Below, piece after piece: positions 1 through 10,770 of a stretch of DNA of 64,000 bases. A program made the translations under genes and the position numbers. Position 1 is the first letter of the stretch. Each line of letters begins with the position of its first letter. The notes under the pieces were generated by a model. The model saw only the letters and a list, made by a program, of their open reading frames with translations. It did no database searches and was not told where the DNA came from. This DNA comes from Agrypnus murinus (Eukaryota; Arthropoda; Insecta; Coleoptera; Elateridae): assembly GCA_929113105.1 (NCBI GenBank), contig OV816026.1, positions 157,334,567 through 157,398,566 on the forward strand, read 5' to 3'.

Positions 1-1507
1 TCATAATGAGAAGTCAATTCAAACAAAAGAAATCCTAATAGCACATGTCATCTAAAGTTAATTTTATCTAAGAAATACTTGCAGAAGTTAGCACAAACAA
101 ACTCGTCGTTTATCTACATACATTTGTCATCATTATCTACATTTTTGCTTCCGGCCGTCAGCGGCAGTGAAAGTACTTACTGCCAGTGATTGGCTAACCG
201 CCATTTGTATGTATTTTCGACACTTGAAGAAAAGTAGCAGGTTTTATTCGGAGTCGAAGCGACTTTTTGTGGCTCCTCTTTAGTTTGCCAGACTCTCATG
301 CTTGTCTCATACTAATTGGATTTGGATCGGGCACAGATTGCGTCGGATTGGATCGGATATATATATATATATATATATCAATCAGAGTATCTGAAAGCAT
401 CTAATTATCCGAACTTTATCCAATTATCCGAAAGTTATCGACTATCCGAAAGTTATTCGAAAATTTCCGATTATTATGATCCGATAATAATTAGGATCAA
501 GGTATCACTCGACATAATATTTGAAATAATAAGTAATACGACATAATAGTTTAAGTTTGTATATGCAAAATTTGAAGTGGAATTTTTATTTAGGTATATG
601 ATATTCCATTTTTTATTTAGATTGGATTTTTAAAAATTCGGATGTCCGATAAAATTTGAATACTGGATAAAATTTAGTTGTTGGATAAAATTTGGAACTC
701 GGATTATTCCTTTTTAACTTCTTGTTTTACAAAATAAAATTTAAAATAATTAGGGTACCAGCGCGGCTTGGCTGACTAAATGTAGTGACTCTACTGTAAA
801 AAGGATAGGCAAACCATCTCTTTTAGCCAATAAGTAAATAAACTTGCGGTGGAAATGGCGCCGAATCGGTCCTATAAAAGTCCTAAAATATTTCATTCAT
901 AAAAAATGACTATTACATGCGTTGACTGAAGGCGATCCAAACAAAAGAATGGAATTTTATGACCATAACTGAAAGAATCGTCATTCGCTTCAGTGATGCT
1001 CATTTTATTTAATATAAATGTTAGATATTGGAGGGATCAGACTTCGCAATCGTATAGGAAACTCATACACAGTTTCTCAAAAAGTTCTAGCGGATATTCT
1101 GAGCGGTTATATCACAGGACTCTTTTTAATTAAATAAAACTGTAGTACATATCTTGATATGTTAAAAATGCCGTCGAGTCTGAAATGACCAGCAATTAAA
1201 TATTGCAAATTAAAAATTTTGAGTTACACTTATTTGTTAGAAGGTTATATTCAGATTTAGAACACTTGCTACTAAATCACCACTTAAACGAAACTACGCA
1301 ATTTTTCATCAAAATTGGAAATAAATTAAATTCTTTTGGGAATAAAACTGATATATGTTTAAAAGGAATGAAGAGACATAACCTAAGTATTCTAACTCTA
1401 GTACCTCACACTTTAGCAAATAGATGAAACTGTCTACAATTTCAATTCATGACTATCGTTGCCAACTTTGAACTTTGAAAACTATATCTAGGATATAGGT
1501 AGCATAT
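1..1507. other. No gene seen; AT-rich repeat-like DNA
   Basis: No reading frame here resembles a known protein. An AT run sits at 357-378. It is followed by decayed copies of a unit like TTATCCGAAAGTTAT (about 400-460) and by three GGATAAAATTT-like words (640-700). Confidence 0.6.
357..378. repeat. (AT)11 microsatellite
   Basis: Eleven uninterrupted AT dinucleotides, read directly. Confidence 0.95.
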
Positions 1508-1660
1508 TCGATCCCCCACCGAACTGGTAATGTTTCTTATAGGAGAAGAATTAAAGCATGCCCCGTGTCAATCCGATATTTGGCAGGATACGAATCTGGG
1601 GTTGGAATTTTCCCAGATTCGGATAAATTATATCAACCAAATGTGTTTGGTTGATCTGAG
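1508..1660 (+). mobile_element. tRNA-derived SINE, 5'-truncated copy
   Basis: Shares the body of the SINE at 10446-10770: a B-box-side remnant (CGATCCCCCACC), CTGGTAAT, CGTGTCAAT, a TTTGGCA block and CCCAGATTCGGATAAATT in the same order. The tRNA-like 5' half and the A-rich tail are missing, and divergence is heavy. Confidence 0.65.
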
Positions 1661-1729
1661 GTCGAATTCCTTGGATAGGTAAATCTTAGCTTTCTATGGC
1701 GCATTTTTTCAGATTAAAATTTCTTTACC

Positions 1730-2560
1730 GCCACCCATCCGCTTTTCTGCAATGACGTCATCATTTTTTTAAATAGCAACTCCTACTTCTTTCATTAGAA
1801 TTCGATAAAACTTACTTATCTGTGACGGATTAGCCGAAAATACCTTTTTTCCATTTACAGTAGCGTAGGCAGAAGGGGGCAATTTCAAGTTTTTCAAATT
1901 TCAACTGATCATAGGTTAGAAACTATAGAACCTACGGAAACGTAGTTTTCCACATGCGTCATGCAAATTGCTTATCTATGACCTGATGAGCACCAATGTT
2001 CGATAAAAAACAAGCAATAAAGCAATTTTCCATTATTTGTCAAGATGCCAAACATATACGATCGTTTTTTGTCTTTTATCAAACACCAGCAGGTCACGGA
2101 TATATAAATCGCATGCGTGTAGGGAAAACTACGTTTCCGTAGGCCTTATTGGGTCGCGTCCATAAATATAGATGGCGTTGTACAGCAATAAAATTAGACA
2201 AAATGACGTCGACATGCGGTAGGTGATCGTGCATGCAACCAATGAGATAAATGCTCTAGTTGTAACATAAACATTGTATCCTTCCAATATGGCAATTACC
2301 CCACCGCATAATTAGGCTTAATAAAATTCAGCCAGAATGCAGGTCAATCTTTGGCGCGTCCCTACAGTTTCTGACATGATCATTTAAAAATTGGAAGAAC
2401 TTGAAGTTGCCCCTCCTTCTACCTAGCTACTGTAAATGGAAAAACAGATATTTTCGGCCAATCCGTAACAGAGAAGTAAGCTTTATCAAAGTGTGATGAA
2501 AAAGGTAGGGGCTTTTATTTAAAAAAATATGATTACGTCATTGTATCATTGGGGGTGGGG
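1730..2560. mobile_element. Fold-back element with long inverted arms
   Basis: The left arm (about 1730-1928) is the diverged reverse complement of the right arm (about 2353-2560). Shared landmarks are AATGACGT, GGATTAGCCGAAAATA / GGATTGGCCGAAAATA, CCATTTACAGTAGC and the AGAAGG block. A second, inner pair is a perfect 21-bp inverted repeat at 1931-1951 and 2123-2143. No coding capacity is seen in the loop. It is most simply a non-autonomous DNA transposon with long terminal inverted repeats. I could not find a target duplication. Its right edge abuts the left flank of the recombinase element. Confidence 0.7.
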
Positions 2561-2666
2561 ATAAAATTATTTTATCTACGATCATCATGTAATAGTAGTA
2601 TTATTGATGTGAAAGTTGTACTTTAAATTATAATTTTATCTATCGATAAATTTAAGAGAGTTTCTT

Positions 2667-2726
2667 ATTGGTTCCAAGCAATGGATAAAATTGACAGATA
2701 TTTTATCCACCGCGAGTTGAACCAAT
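2667..2726. repeat. Hairpin upstream of the recombinase gene
   Basis: Two nested perfect stems: ATTGGTTC (2667-2674) with GAACCAAT (2719-2726), and GGATAAAAT (2683-2691) with ATTTTATCC (2700-2708). The right arm continues as TTTTATCCACCGCGAGTT, which resembles the TTTTATCCACTC and CCGCACTCG of the hairpin downstream of the gene (4393-4551). Together the two hairpins bracket the coding region. Confidence 0.75.
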
Positions 2727-2884
2727 CAAGATGAAACATATGGGGATTTTTGTTTTCCCACCATTGGCAACAGTCAGATAAAATAGCAGACTGCTAAATA
2801 GCAACCCACCACTACAATATAACCTAACCTAACAGAACAAAGGCAAAAAGTTAGGTACGAGAAAGTGAAATTTATCACTAGTGA

Positions 2885-4031
2885 ATGCTTAAAATGTTGG
2901 AAGAAGAGATTGAAATGTCCTGTACGCCACCTGACATTCGCAATATTGCAACGACTGCGACAGAAAATCTTCTACCGCAAAAATCACGGCATAAATATGA
3001 GTGTGTTTATGAAACTTTTTTAAAGTGGCGATCCGAACAAAATACAACTTCTTTTTCCGAAAATGTTGTATTGAGCTATTTTGTTAAGCTTGCAGAAAAA
3101 TATTCATCATCGTCTCTTTGGAGTTACTATTCAATGCTCAAGAGTACCTTAGTAATTCATCACGATATACACATTGAAAATTATAAAAAACTTCAAGCAT
3201 TTCTTAAACGCAAATCTGAAGCATATATACCTAAAAAAGCGAAAACTCTAACCTCTGAAAATATAAAGTCTTTTATTGAGACAGCACCGGATGAAAAATA
3301 TCTTGTAACGAAGGTAAGAAAGAAACATAATCTTCCAAAAATTTCACTAAATACTGGATTTTTTTAAGGTGGCTGTAATAATGGGTATAATGGGTGCCTG
3401 TAGATCTCAAGAATTACATGCAATGAAACTGGAGCATATACAAGATTTAGATCGAGCTTTGCTTATCAACATTCCTGAAACTAAAACAAAAATCCCTCGA
3501 AGTTTTACAGTAACAGGAGACTTTTACAATATTTGCAAGAAATATCTCAGTCTTCGCCCAAGTAACGTACAATGTTCATCTTTCTTTTTAAATTTTCAAA
3601 AGAATAAGTGCACGTCGCAAAAGATAGGTATCAACAAGCTCGCTGCTATGCCGAAAAGTGTTGCTACTTTTTTGAACCTACGAGATCCGCATTTATACAC
3701 TGGTCATTGCTTGCGTAGGTCATCTGCAACAATCTTAGTTGATGGAGGTGGCGATATTACTAGCCTCAAACGCCATGGTGCATGGAAGTCAACAAGTGTG
3801 GCCGAAGGATACATAGATAACAACTTAAACAATAAACTTCAAATAGGTAATACAATTTTAAAGGAAATTAATAGACCATGTCCAAACACATCTGTAAGTA
3901 ATGTCAAAAGTACAACTGTAACAAAGAATAGTTCTGATATTAATCTTGGCAACGGTCCTCCTTTCAATTTCACTAACTGTCCAAACTTCACAATTGACAT
4001 TTACAACAACAATGATAAACCTAAAACGTAA
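2885..4031 (+). CDS. Crypton-like tyrosine recombinase (spliced, 363 aa)
   Basis: Two exons, 2885-3313 (143 codons) and 3369-4031 (220 codons plus stop), join in phase 0 across a 55-bp intron. Residues about 30-130 form a helical core-binding region, including the run SSLWSYYSMLKSTL. Exon 2 carries the catalytic domain. I read R155 (in GACRSQEL), a possible beta-sheet K184, the H256-x-x-R259 pair (in TGHCLRRSSAT), H279 or W282 at the H/W position (in LKRHGAWKS) and the nucleophile Y291 (in VAEGYID). After that comes a low-complexity Asn/Thr-rich tail. Family knowledge: such enzymes cut and join DNA through a 3'-phosphotyrosine and move Crypton elements by recombining a circular form with its target. 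There are no in-frame stops, so it may be young or under selection. A ZMYM/KCTD1-like domesticated relative is an alternative, but no zinc fingers or other host domain are seen. The first ATG was taken as the start; another lies three codons downstream. Confidence 0.85.
3314..3368 (+). other. 55-bp intron of the recombinase gene
   Basis: Donor AAG|GTAAGAA and acceptor TTTTTTTAAG|GTGG. Reading through it gives 17 alien residues and a stop, while removing it continues the recombinase fold in the same frame. The length is typical of short insect introns. Confidence 0.85.
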
Positions 4032-4392
4032 TGTACGTTGTAAATATGATTCTAACGATGGAAATGTTTATGTGTTGCCATAGGTATTTGTAGGATAACG
4101 TGGCAGATCTTGTTAACTTTTATACGTGTTTACGTGTTATATTGTTAAAAAAGAAATCTATTTCTTTATGAATCGTACAATCATAACGTACGTTAGGTTT
4201 TAGGTTGCGTAATTTCGCAAACTGTCTATTAAGTTTCATATTCAAAATTAATGTATCTAAGTACAAGGAATATTATTATGTTATTAGTTTTTTTCACTTT
4301 CACTATTGTTTACAATAAAAATGATATGTTTCATACTTTCATGTTCAAAAATTAAAAATATTGATTCTGAATTTATTTTATTTTTCTGGTTG
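4032..4392. other. 3' flank of the recombinase gene
   Basis: AT-rich with no second gene. AATAAA-like words near 4314 could serve as a polyadenylation signal. Confidence 0.5.
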
Positions 4393-4551
4393 GATAATCG
4401 TAGATAAAGTATAGTATTAAACTCGCAAGTAAAGGCTTTTATCCACTCAAGTGATTACCGCACTCGCCTTCGGCTCGTGCAGCAAACTTCACTTTCGTGG
4501 ATAAAAGCCTTCTTTACTTGCTCGTTGAATAATATACTATTATCGTCATCC
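4393..4551. repeat. Hairpin A: large imperfect palindrome, border TCGTAGATAAAG
   Basis: The main stem is GTAAAGGCTTTTATCCAC (4429-4446) against GTGGATAAAAGCC...TTTAC (4497-4517). The loop has its own small stem, GCAC..GCC TTC GGC..GTGC (4460-4480). The palindrome continues outward: ATCGTAGATAAAGTATAGTA on the left, AATATACTATTATCGTC on the right. It begins 361 bp after the recombinase stop codon. Confidence 0.85.
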
Positions 4552-4599
4552 ATCAATAAAACCATGCATTACCATAGCGATTTGCGGTAGTAAACAAAC

Positions 4600-4725
4600 A
4601 CTTTATTTTACTGTACAAATGAACGTCAGTAAAGTGTCTTTATCGAACTCGCCTGTTATTCGCCTCTCTCGCATCATCGCATAATCTCAGACTCTTTACT
4701 GACTTGGTACATAAATAACTATTAA
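4600..4725. repeat. Hairpin with TAATAGTTATTTA border
   Basis: The stem GTCAGTAAAG (4625-4634) pairs perfectly with CTTTACTGAC (4694-4703). The outer border ACTTGGTACATAAATAACT continues into ATTAAT (4702-4725) and is the reverse complement of the border seen at 13918, 15230, 16243 and 61150. Confidence 0.75.
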
Positions 4726-7700
4726 TGTAAAAAAGATGCGCCATCAAACACTAAGATCTATCTGTACGAGTATTTTGACCTCAGATAAACCAAAAATATA
4801 TTTTTTAGAGTATTCCACAGTCGGCGTTCGCACTGTATATTGTATATATATTTAGTCATGTTCTAGAATTCGTCGACAGCTATTAATTATTTGTCCGATG
4901 TATAGTAGTTTGTGATCAAACGCACTAATCTGCAAAGTGTAGTCTGCAGGCTAGAGCTTTAGATTAGATTAATTTATCTCCGCTATCCATATTCATTGGA
5001 TATTCATATTGCTATTATCACTTTCATTGAAAAATCTGATAATCCCAAGACTCCGCTACAAACTTTAGAAATGGTGACACTACGCACAATGCCAAAGTAC
5101 CAAACAATGGCATGTTCTAAAGAATTGATGTATCTGCCTATTTCATGTTTTAACAAATTAGTAACTCTGTTCGAATATTTCCAAATTCACACCTTTATTC
5201 AGTACTTCGATTGGAAAACCCGTTGCTATTAATTAATTTGAACTTTATAGGCGTTGTTGCCACAGCAATTTATTTTTCAAAGCAGAAAGTAGGCTGTGGA
5301 GCGGAGAAGGGTGACAACCATGTAAGGGAACGTTTTTTTGTTTGGTTAACTTACATTTCTAATTGACTAAGGTACTTTAGAAAAAGATAAATCTCCTGCG
5401 AGAAAAGGAAAAGCCTAACGACGGCAATCGTTTCCTTTTACTTTTCATGAAGACACCTAAAATCCATAAATGCCAATTTCAATGATAACATTTTGTCCGT
5501 TAAAGGTTCAATAGGCCCAAGAGAAACAGATTAAAGTCGATTAAAGTCGATCTTGAATTATTTCTCTTAAGGGGTTGCTAAATAATTGATTTAAAAGGCG
5601 ATAAATGTCCATTTTAACTGCACCCGTTATCTATTCCACTCTACCAAATGGAAAACCTTCACCAAATGTCGAATTACTTTAAAATCGTATTAATAATAAA
5701 ATTAAACCGGAAAAGGTGAACACATCAACTTCATTTTAATTACGAGCAGCCTGCCTCTCTGCCTCTTTTCCGTATATACCAGGGATCTCTTGCCTAATCT
5801 ACCGATAAAAAAAAGCAAAGCGTCCCTACCCCGTACATAATTTCCCTAACCGCTACAACATTTGCATGCGCTCGCAATTAGATCCCTCTTTGGAAGTCCA
5901 CCGGATTAGCGTATCTTAACGGTGATGGGGAAGGGTTTACATTTTCAACTGAAATTAACCGGGAGAAAAAAAAATCGCCAACGTTTTCCTCCTTTTCGCT
6001 AGCGCTCGCTATCTTTTCTAAGTTTGGCACAACATAGCGAGAGCGGTAGAACGCGCGAAGTACTTACGGCATTTAATCTGAGGAAGGGTGCCTTCGATAT
6101 TAAACTATATCCAGCGCCTATCAGCTACCCCATCAATATCCGAGGCAGTTAGACGCGATTATGTGCGTGGTGTAATGCGTAATCGTGATGTATAAGCTTT
6201 GGGTATGTTCAAGTGGTTTGATACGAGTAGTTTGGGCTTCAAAAAGCAGTGGCGTAGGAATTTCAAACTAGTTGATAGTAACAATTTTCATCTCATTTCA
6301 TATGTCCAAATTAGTTTTGAGGTTAGGCTTGGAATAGAAGTGTACATCGGAAACTTTTTCTTTTCGATTCAGAATTAAATTAAAATCAATAAATATCTGG
6401 AATTGCGAAATTTTGAAATAAATCCAGGCAGGTCAAGCAGTTAATCAAAGGGCACATGCATTTTGGGGACAGTTATTCATTGTGCGGAGAGAAGTTATAA
6501 TCCGGAATTCGATAGAAATTTTGGGAATTTACGAGAGGCCGGTCATTGTGTTAACCTCCCGAAGCCGTAGTGTAGTATGTGTGTCCCCTGGTGCGGTGTT
6601 TCAACACCGCCACTAACACTACATCACACGGATATCGCCCATCTAATATTTATTATTGGGATGAAAATATCGGCGTAAATGTGCGACCAAGCGCTCGCTT
6701 ATCTGTTCGAGCTTCTCTTGTATTCTGTCGCATAAACATTGCATCGGACCGTGTTGTCCCGTTATCAATCGCCCGCACGGCCGTGTTTACACTCTATAAA
6801 TCGAACAGTCGTGATATGGGTTTATGATGAGGATAGTTTCCGAAAAAAAAAGCGACGGTCAACGTCGTGGCGATCGATGCCGCCTCCACATATAACACCC
6901 CCCTCTCGCATATCTCCGTGTGATGTGAAGGGTCCGACGCATGATGAGACTTTGACGGATCGCCCTTAACACTTGATTACACCCTTTGAGAAGCGACTGA
7001 CTCGGAACGCTCACATAAAGTGCCCAAGATCGGTGGTGATTATATGCAGCCCTCTCCTATTGACTTACAATTGTATTTAAGGGATTCTCAAGACAAATCA
7101 AAATGAAAAAGAGCATATAACGTATGCTTCGCGCTTACTTCTTTTTATATTGATGGAGGATCTGCTGCAGATTCTGGTGTAATAGGGAGGGAAAATTCTG
7201 AAATGATATTTATTACTCCCATGTGGTATTCATTAAAAGTTTTATGTATTCTTTTAAAGTTTTGAAACGAGAACGTGGTATATTAATTATCATGTTGACA
7301 CAACTTCAAATTGTGTTAATTTTAATGTACCCGCCCCATACTGTCTTATTTGGATACAGATCATTAATATGAGTAATAATAAAGAAAATGGTGTTCTCGA
7401 TAATTGGGACGAATTCCCCACATGATTTTTAAAATATTTCTTTTGAAGTTCTAAATTGATGGCCCAAAAGAAAACAAATATGGAAGTAAATAAAGACAGT
7501 GTAATAAAAGAATAGCACAAAAGGATGTCACTGACCGAACTTGTTTAATTTCGGCATACATGTGACAAATTTAAACCTAAATTAGAGTCGGTCGGGATTT
7601 ATGACGCGTATAAGGCACACCAATAGGACTAAATTGACTTTCGGTGTTGGTAATTTATTGCGGTTAGAGGAAGTGTGGTCGTTCTGACCCAGTGGCCACG

Positions 7701-8422
7701 GGTTGCAGGTAAAATCCTAAAGTGTGTCTTCTTTTGGTGCTAAAACATTTTCCAGTGGAGTCGAGATGGAGGAACACATATACACGTAATTTGCTAATGG
7801 CAACATATTTCATCGAATAAGCAGCGAGTAAGGCCAAAGTCGCGTCGTAAACCGCGAAAAGCTATCTGGAGACGGTCGGGGCCCATCAATCCAGCCGCCG
7901 CTGATCGATCATCGGTTGGTTTCCTTCCGTTGCCGGTGACAGGGAACCCATTGTTGCCAGATTGCGGCAGTAAAACGCGGGAGAGCGACTCCTCTCATTA
8001 TCTTGGACTGCGTCCCCTCTGATTTATCGGACCAAATTAAATGTTTATGCCGGATCGCTCCTGAAAACGTAATGCTAATCCGGACCCCGTCACACCACAT
8101 TGAGCTGCGACGCTCTCGCAACCCCCCAATTCTGACACCAGTTAACGTTAACGAAATAAAAGGCGACGAGAATCATTTCTCTTTGGTGCTGCATCAACAT
8201 TTATGGACGCCTCGTGCATTGTTCGCCTGGGAAATGATAGCACATATTTTTCCCAATAGATAAATGCAGTTTGGCGGTGGCCAGAACCGACGCCGTTATA
8301 TTACATTTGATGGGGTGTCGGGATAACCTCATTGCTTTTCCATAAATAAACATGAAGTTTCCAGATCCCCAAAAAGGTTACTAAAAGTTTCATATAATGC
8401 ATTACATAACTCTAATAAACTA
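4726..8422. other. No gene seen; includes a less AT-rich stretch (about 5750-8350)
   Basis: Open frames here are short and match nothing I know. From about 5750 to 8350 the base composition is visibly richer in G+C, with many CpG words (for example at 6000-6070, 6700-6980 and 7860-8130) and no repeat that I recognise. If the kinase exon at 9310-9462 belongs to a long gene, this stretch would lie in its first intron and could be regulatory. Confidence 0.5.
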
Positions 8423-8430
8423 ATCTTGGA

Positions 8431-8759
8431 CAGGGACGAACCCATGGGGGGTGGGGGGAAGCTCCCCCCTGAAAGTGGATAATTTTGAGCGAAAGTTGGC
8501 AATTTCACAATTTGAGAAAAATGAGAAGATATGACAATGTGTCCAAAACAATTTATTTTTTAAATTTAATCTAAATGCCATGCATACACGTTGGAGAGTT
8601 TTAAATAAAAATAAGATTTGTGTAAAATACTAATTTTGCTTCATATAATGTTAAGTACAAATAAAAATATTTTCATACTATTAGTTGGTATTTTCATCGT
8701 AATAAGTTGGCAATTTTAAGGTTACCCCCCTGCAAAAAAACTCTTTAGGTTCGTCCCTG
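8431..8759. mobile_element. hAT-type MITE (329 bp), intact ends and target duplication
   Basis: The terminal inverted repeats are perfect: CAGGGACGAACC at the left and GGTTCGTCCCTG at the right. The flanking 8-bp duplication ATCTTGGA (8423-8430 and 8760-8767) is exact. An 8-bp duplication with CAGGG-type ends is the hallmark of hAT elements. The inside is AT-rich and non-coding, so an enzyme must act in trans. Confidence 0.92.
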
Positions 8760-8767
8760 ATCTTGGA

Positions 8768-9309
8768 CTACAATACAAACTGATGAAAAGAACCTTTTTT
8801 ATAAAAAGTAAAAACACTTAAGAGAAAGTTTTTGTTAGGTTATGTTTAGCGTTATTATCTTCATTTCCAACTAACATGACGTAGGTAAAAAAGGTAATAA
8901 GTAACGCACCGGGAATTCTCTTCATAGAGAATGACTCACAAATCCTAGAAGCGATGGCCAAACACAATTGAAACACGGGCAATTACATCCCGCGTCGATT
9001 TTTAATAATTTATCGTTCCGTATTTCTATAGGGGGACAAATAACGCTCTCTTGAACAAACTGAAGGCCGCCAAGGACTTTTCTCTACGTCCTTAACTAAA
9101 GCGCAACGAACTCGGAAATCCATAAACATTCATAATGGTCTGCATTCAGGTCCACTAATGATCTTCTATTTGTAAAATCATCGTTATAAACGCGTGCTGT
9201 GAGTTGATGTTCGGACCAAGGTCGGAAAAATTTTGTATTGATGTAATAAAATAATACTACCTAAGTCAGCTTAGACAGCTACTACTAGATTAACGGCAAC
9301 AGCACTTAC
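8768..9309 (-). other. Intron side of the kinase exon
   Basis: No exon is visible. If the kinase reading below is right, this is the start of its first coding intron, beginning GTAAGT at 9309. Confidence 0.45.
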
Positions 9310-9462
9310 CTTTATGTTAAGCACAGAATGCACAGCCTCTTCAACCTTAGCAAAATTGCCTTTGCCTAATTTCTTGCCAGTTAGTCTGTAGCTTCCCACA
9401 TTGACCAATTTCTTTTGTAGCGTCATTGCGTTAAACTCTTGCAACGAACACTTGTTTACCAT
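9310..9462 (-). CDS. First coding exon of a CAMK-like Ser/Thr protein kinase
   Basis: The exon has 51 codons from ATG (9462-9460) to a clean donor, AAG|GTAAGT, at 9310/9309 (phase 0). An in-frame TAA lies 9 bases before the ATG, which supports this start. Residues 22-51 are the beginning of a kinase domain: VGSYRLTGKKLGKGNFAKV, with the glycine-rich ATP loop GKGNFAKV, then strand 2 (VHSVLNIK). The lysine of the VAIK motif would open the next exon, so the piece is a true N-terminus cut by an intron and not a pseudogene end. The loop and the preceding VGSY are typical of the AMPK-related/CAMK group (SIK, NIM1 and HUNK relatives). I cannot choose among them from 51 residues. No further exon was found toward lower coordinates in this window, which implies a long intron. 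Confidence 0.75.
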
Positions 9463-9800
9463 GCCCCGTTAACCGATACGACTTTTATGTTAATTTTGCA
9501 CAATTCGCATTCGAATCGAAAGCAAACACATTTTTCACTTGAAATAACCTCTTCGTAAACTATTGTACAAACCTCCCCTTGTATGTTATGACAGCTGCGA
9601 AAACATATGAAACGTATATAATAGTGACTGTTTCGTTGGCCTACGCGATGCCTTTTCATTGTTTTGCTCGTGTTTTCCCTCTTTTGAACAGCGTCCCTCT
9701 CTGATAAAGACGTTAGACGTTGAAAAGACGAGAAAAATTCTCTCAAATAATACAATACACACGTCACAGTGAACATGCCAGAGAAAAGTTTGGTTCCCTT
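9463..9800 (-). promoter_or_regulatory. Probable 5' leader or promoter side of the kinase gene
   Basis: Lies directly upstream of the kinase start on the minus strand. An overlapping open frame (106 codons) runs out of frame through the ATG and resembles nothing known, so I treat it as untranslated. No TATA box or initiator could be assigned. Confidence 0.35.
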
Positions 9801-10445
9801 TGTTTTTTTCTTTCTTTCTACATTTTTAAGGTCCTTTTAAATCAAATAAATTAATTTTACTTAAAATACTCCAAAAGCTTTTCTACGACGTTTTGTCGCT
9901 TGACACGAAACTTGTATAAACTGACGTATAGCTAGCTACCAAAAAGCATTGTACCTTTCAATAATGTGTCAAAAAATAAAATTGGATTTTTACCGATTTT
10001 GTTCACAGCTTCCACGCTTTTCCATCTAAAGATTTCAAAACTTCGAAATAGCTACTGAAATGAAAGGTAAATAAACCAGTAGGACTGGCTAAATTGTCGT
10101 TTTAAAGATTTTTAACTCAAAACCGTTAAAGATTCTCAGAAGTAATTTTCCTTGAATATCTATTCAAAATTACGTTAACACTTCTGTAAAATGCTGTAAA
10201 GAGACCGAAATCCCAATTAGACATATGCAGAAATACCTAAATAAGACAATTAACATGTGTGGTTATCGTATTTATTGATACGATTATGAAAAAAGTTATA
10301 ACAAAATATATTTAGGTTATGTCATGAGCAGGTCATGTCAGATATCAAACTGTTAGTGCCTGCGACCTCACTTGACTGTCAAGTTACTTACTTATCATAA
10401 CCTCAAACGTCATCTTTTCTATAAGTTTATTTATAATTCCAGCTA
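9801..10445. other. No feature seen
   Basis: AT-rich sequence without a recognisable gene or repeat boundary. Confidence 0.5.
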
Positions 10446-10770
10446 AGCCAGCCTCGGTGGATTAATGATTTGCATGTTTGCTTCCTAATCCAAGGGTCGC
10501 AGGTTCAATCCCCGGCAGAGCTGGTAATTGTTCATATCTAAAAAAAAAATTAAAACGTGACTACTTTTCGGATAGGAAGTGAAACTGTTGTAGGTCTCGT
10601 GTCAATGTGATGTTTGGCACGATAAAAATCCCTATTGGGGGTGGAATTCCCCCAGATTCGGATAAATTCTATTAGGGTCGGCCAAATGATCATAGTAATC
10701 GGTGCCATGACGTACGAAGGATGCACCGCCATCCTGATTCTTCGCCCAAAAATAAATAAATAATAAATAC
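10446..10770 (+). mobile_element. tRNA-derived SINE, nearly full length
   Basis: Starts GCCAGCCTCGGTGG. It has a tRNA-like head with a B box, GGGTCGCAGGTTCAATCCC (about 10493-10511). The unique body includes GTTTGGCACGATAAAAATCC and CCCAGATTCGGATAAATTC. It ends in an (AATA)n-like tail (10748-10770). RNA polymerase III transcription and LINE-driven copying are the known mode for this class. Other copies are at 1508-1660 and 54525-54800 (minus). Confidence 0.85.

Noticed and set aside
2820..2835. Telomere-like CCTAA repeats
   Set aside because: Only two to three units. Telomeric tracts are far longer.
8003..8263. 86-codon plus-strand frame in the GC-richer island
   Set aside because: GC-rich DNA favours chance open frames. 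No domain, splice context or homologue is recognised, and the opposite strand is open as well.
9456..9776. 106-codon frame on the minus strand overlapping the kinase start
   Set aside because: It runs out of frame through the kinase ATG, resembles no family, and is better explained as 5' leader sequence.
10446..10520. Functional tRNA gene
   Set aside because: It continues directly into a SINE body shared with two other loci.
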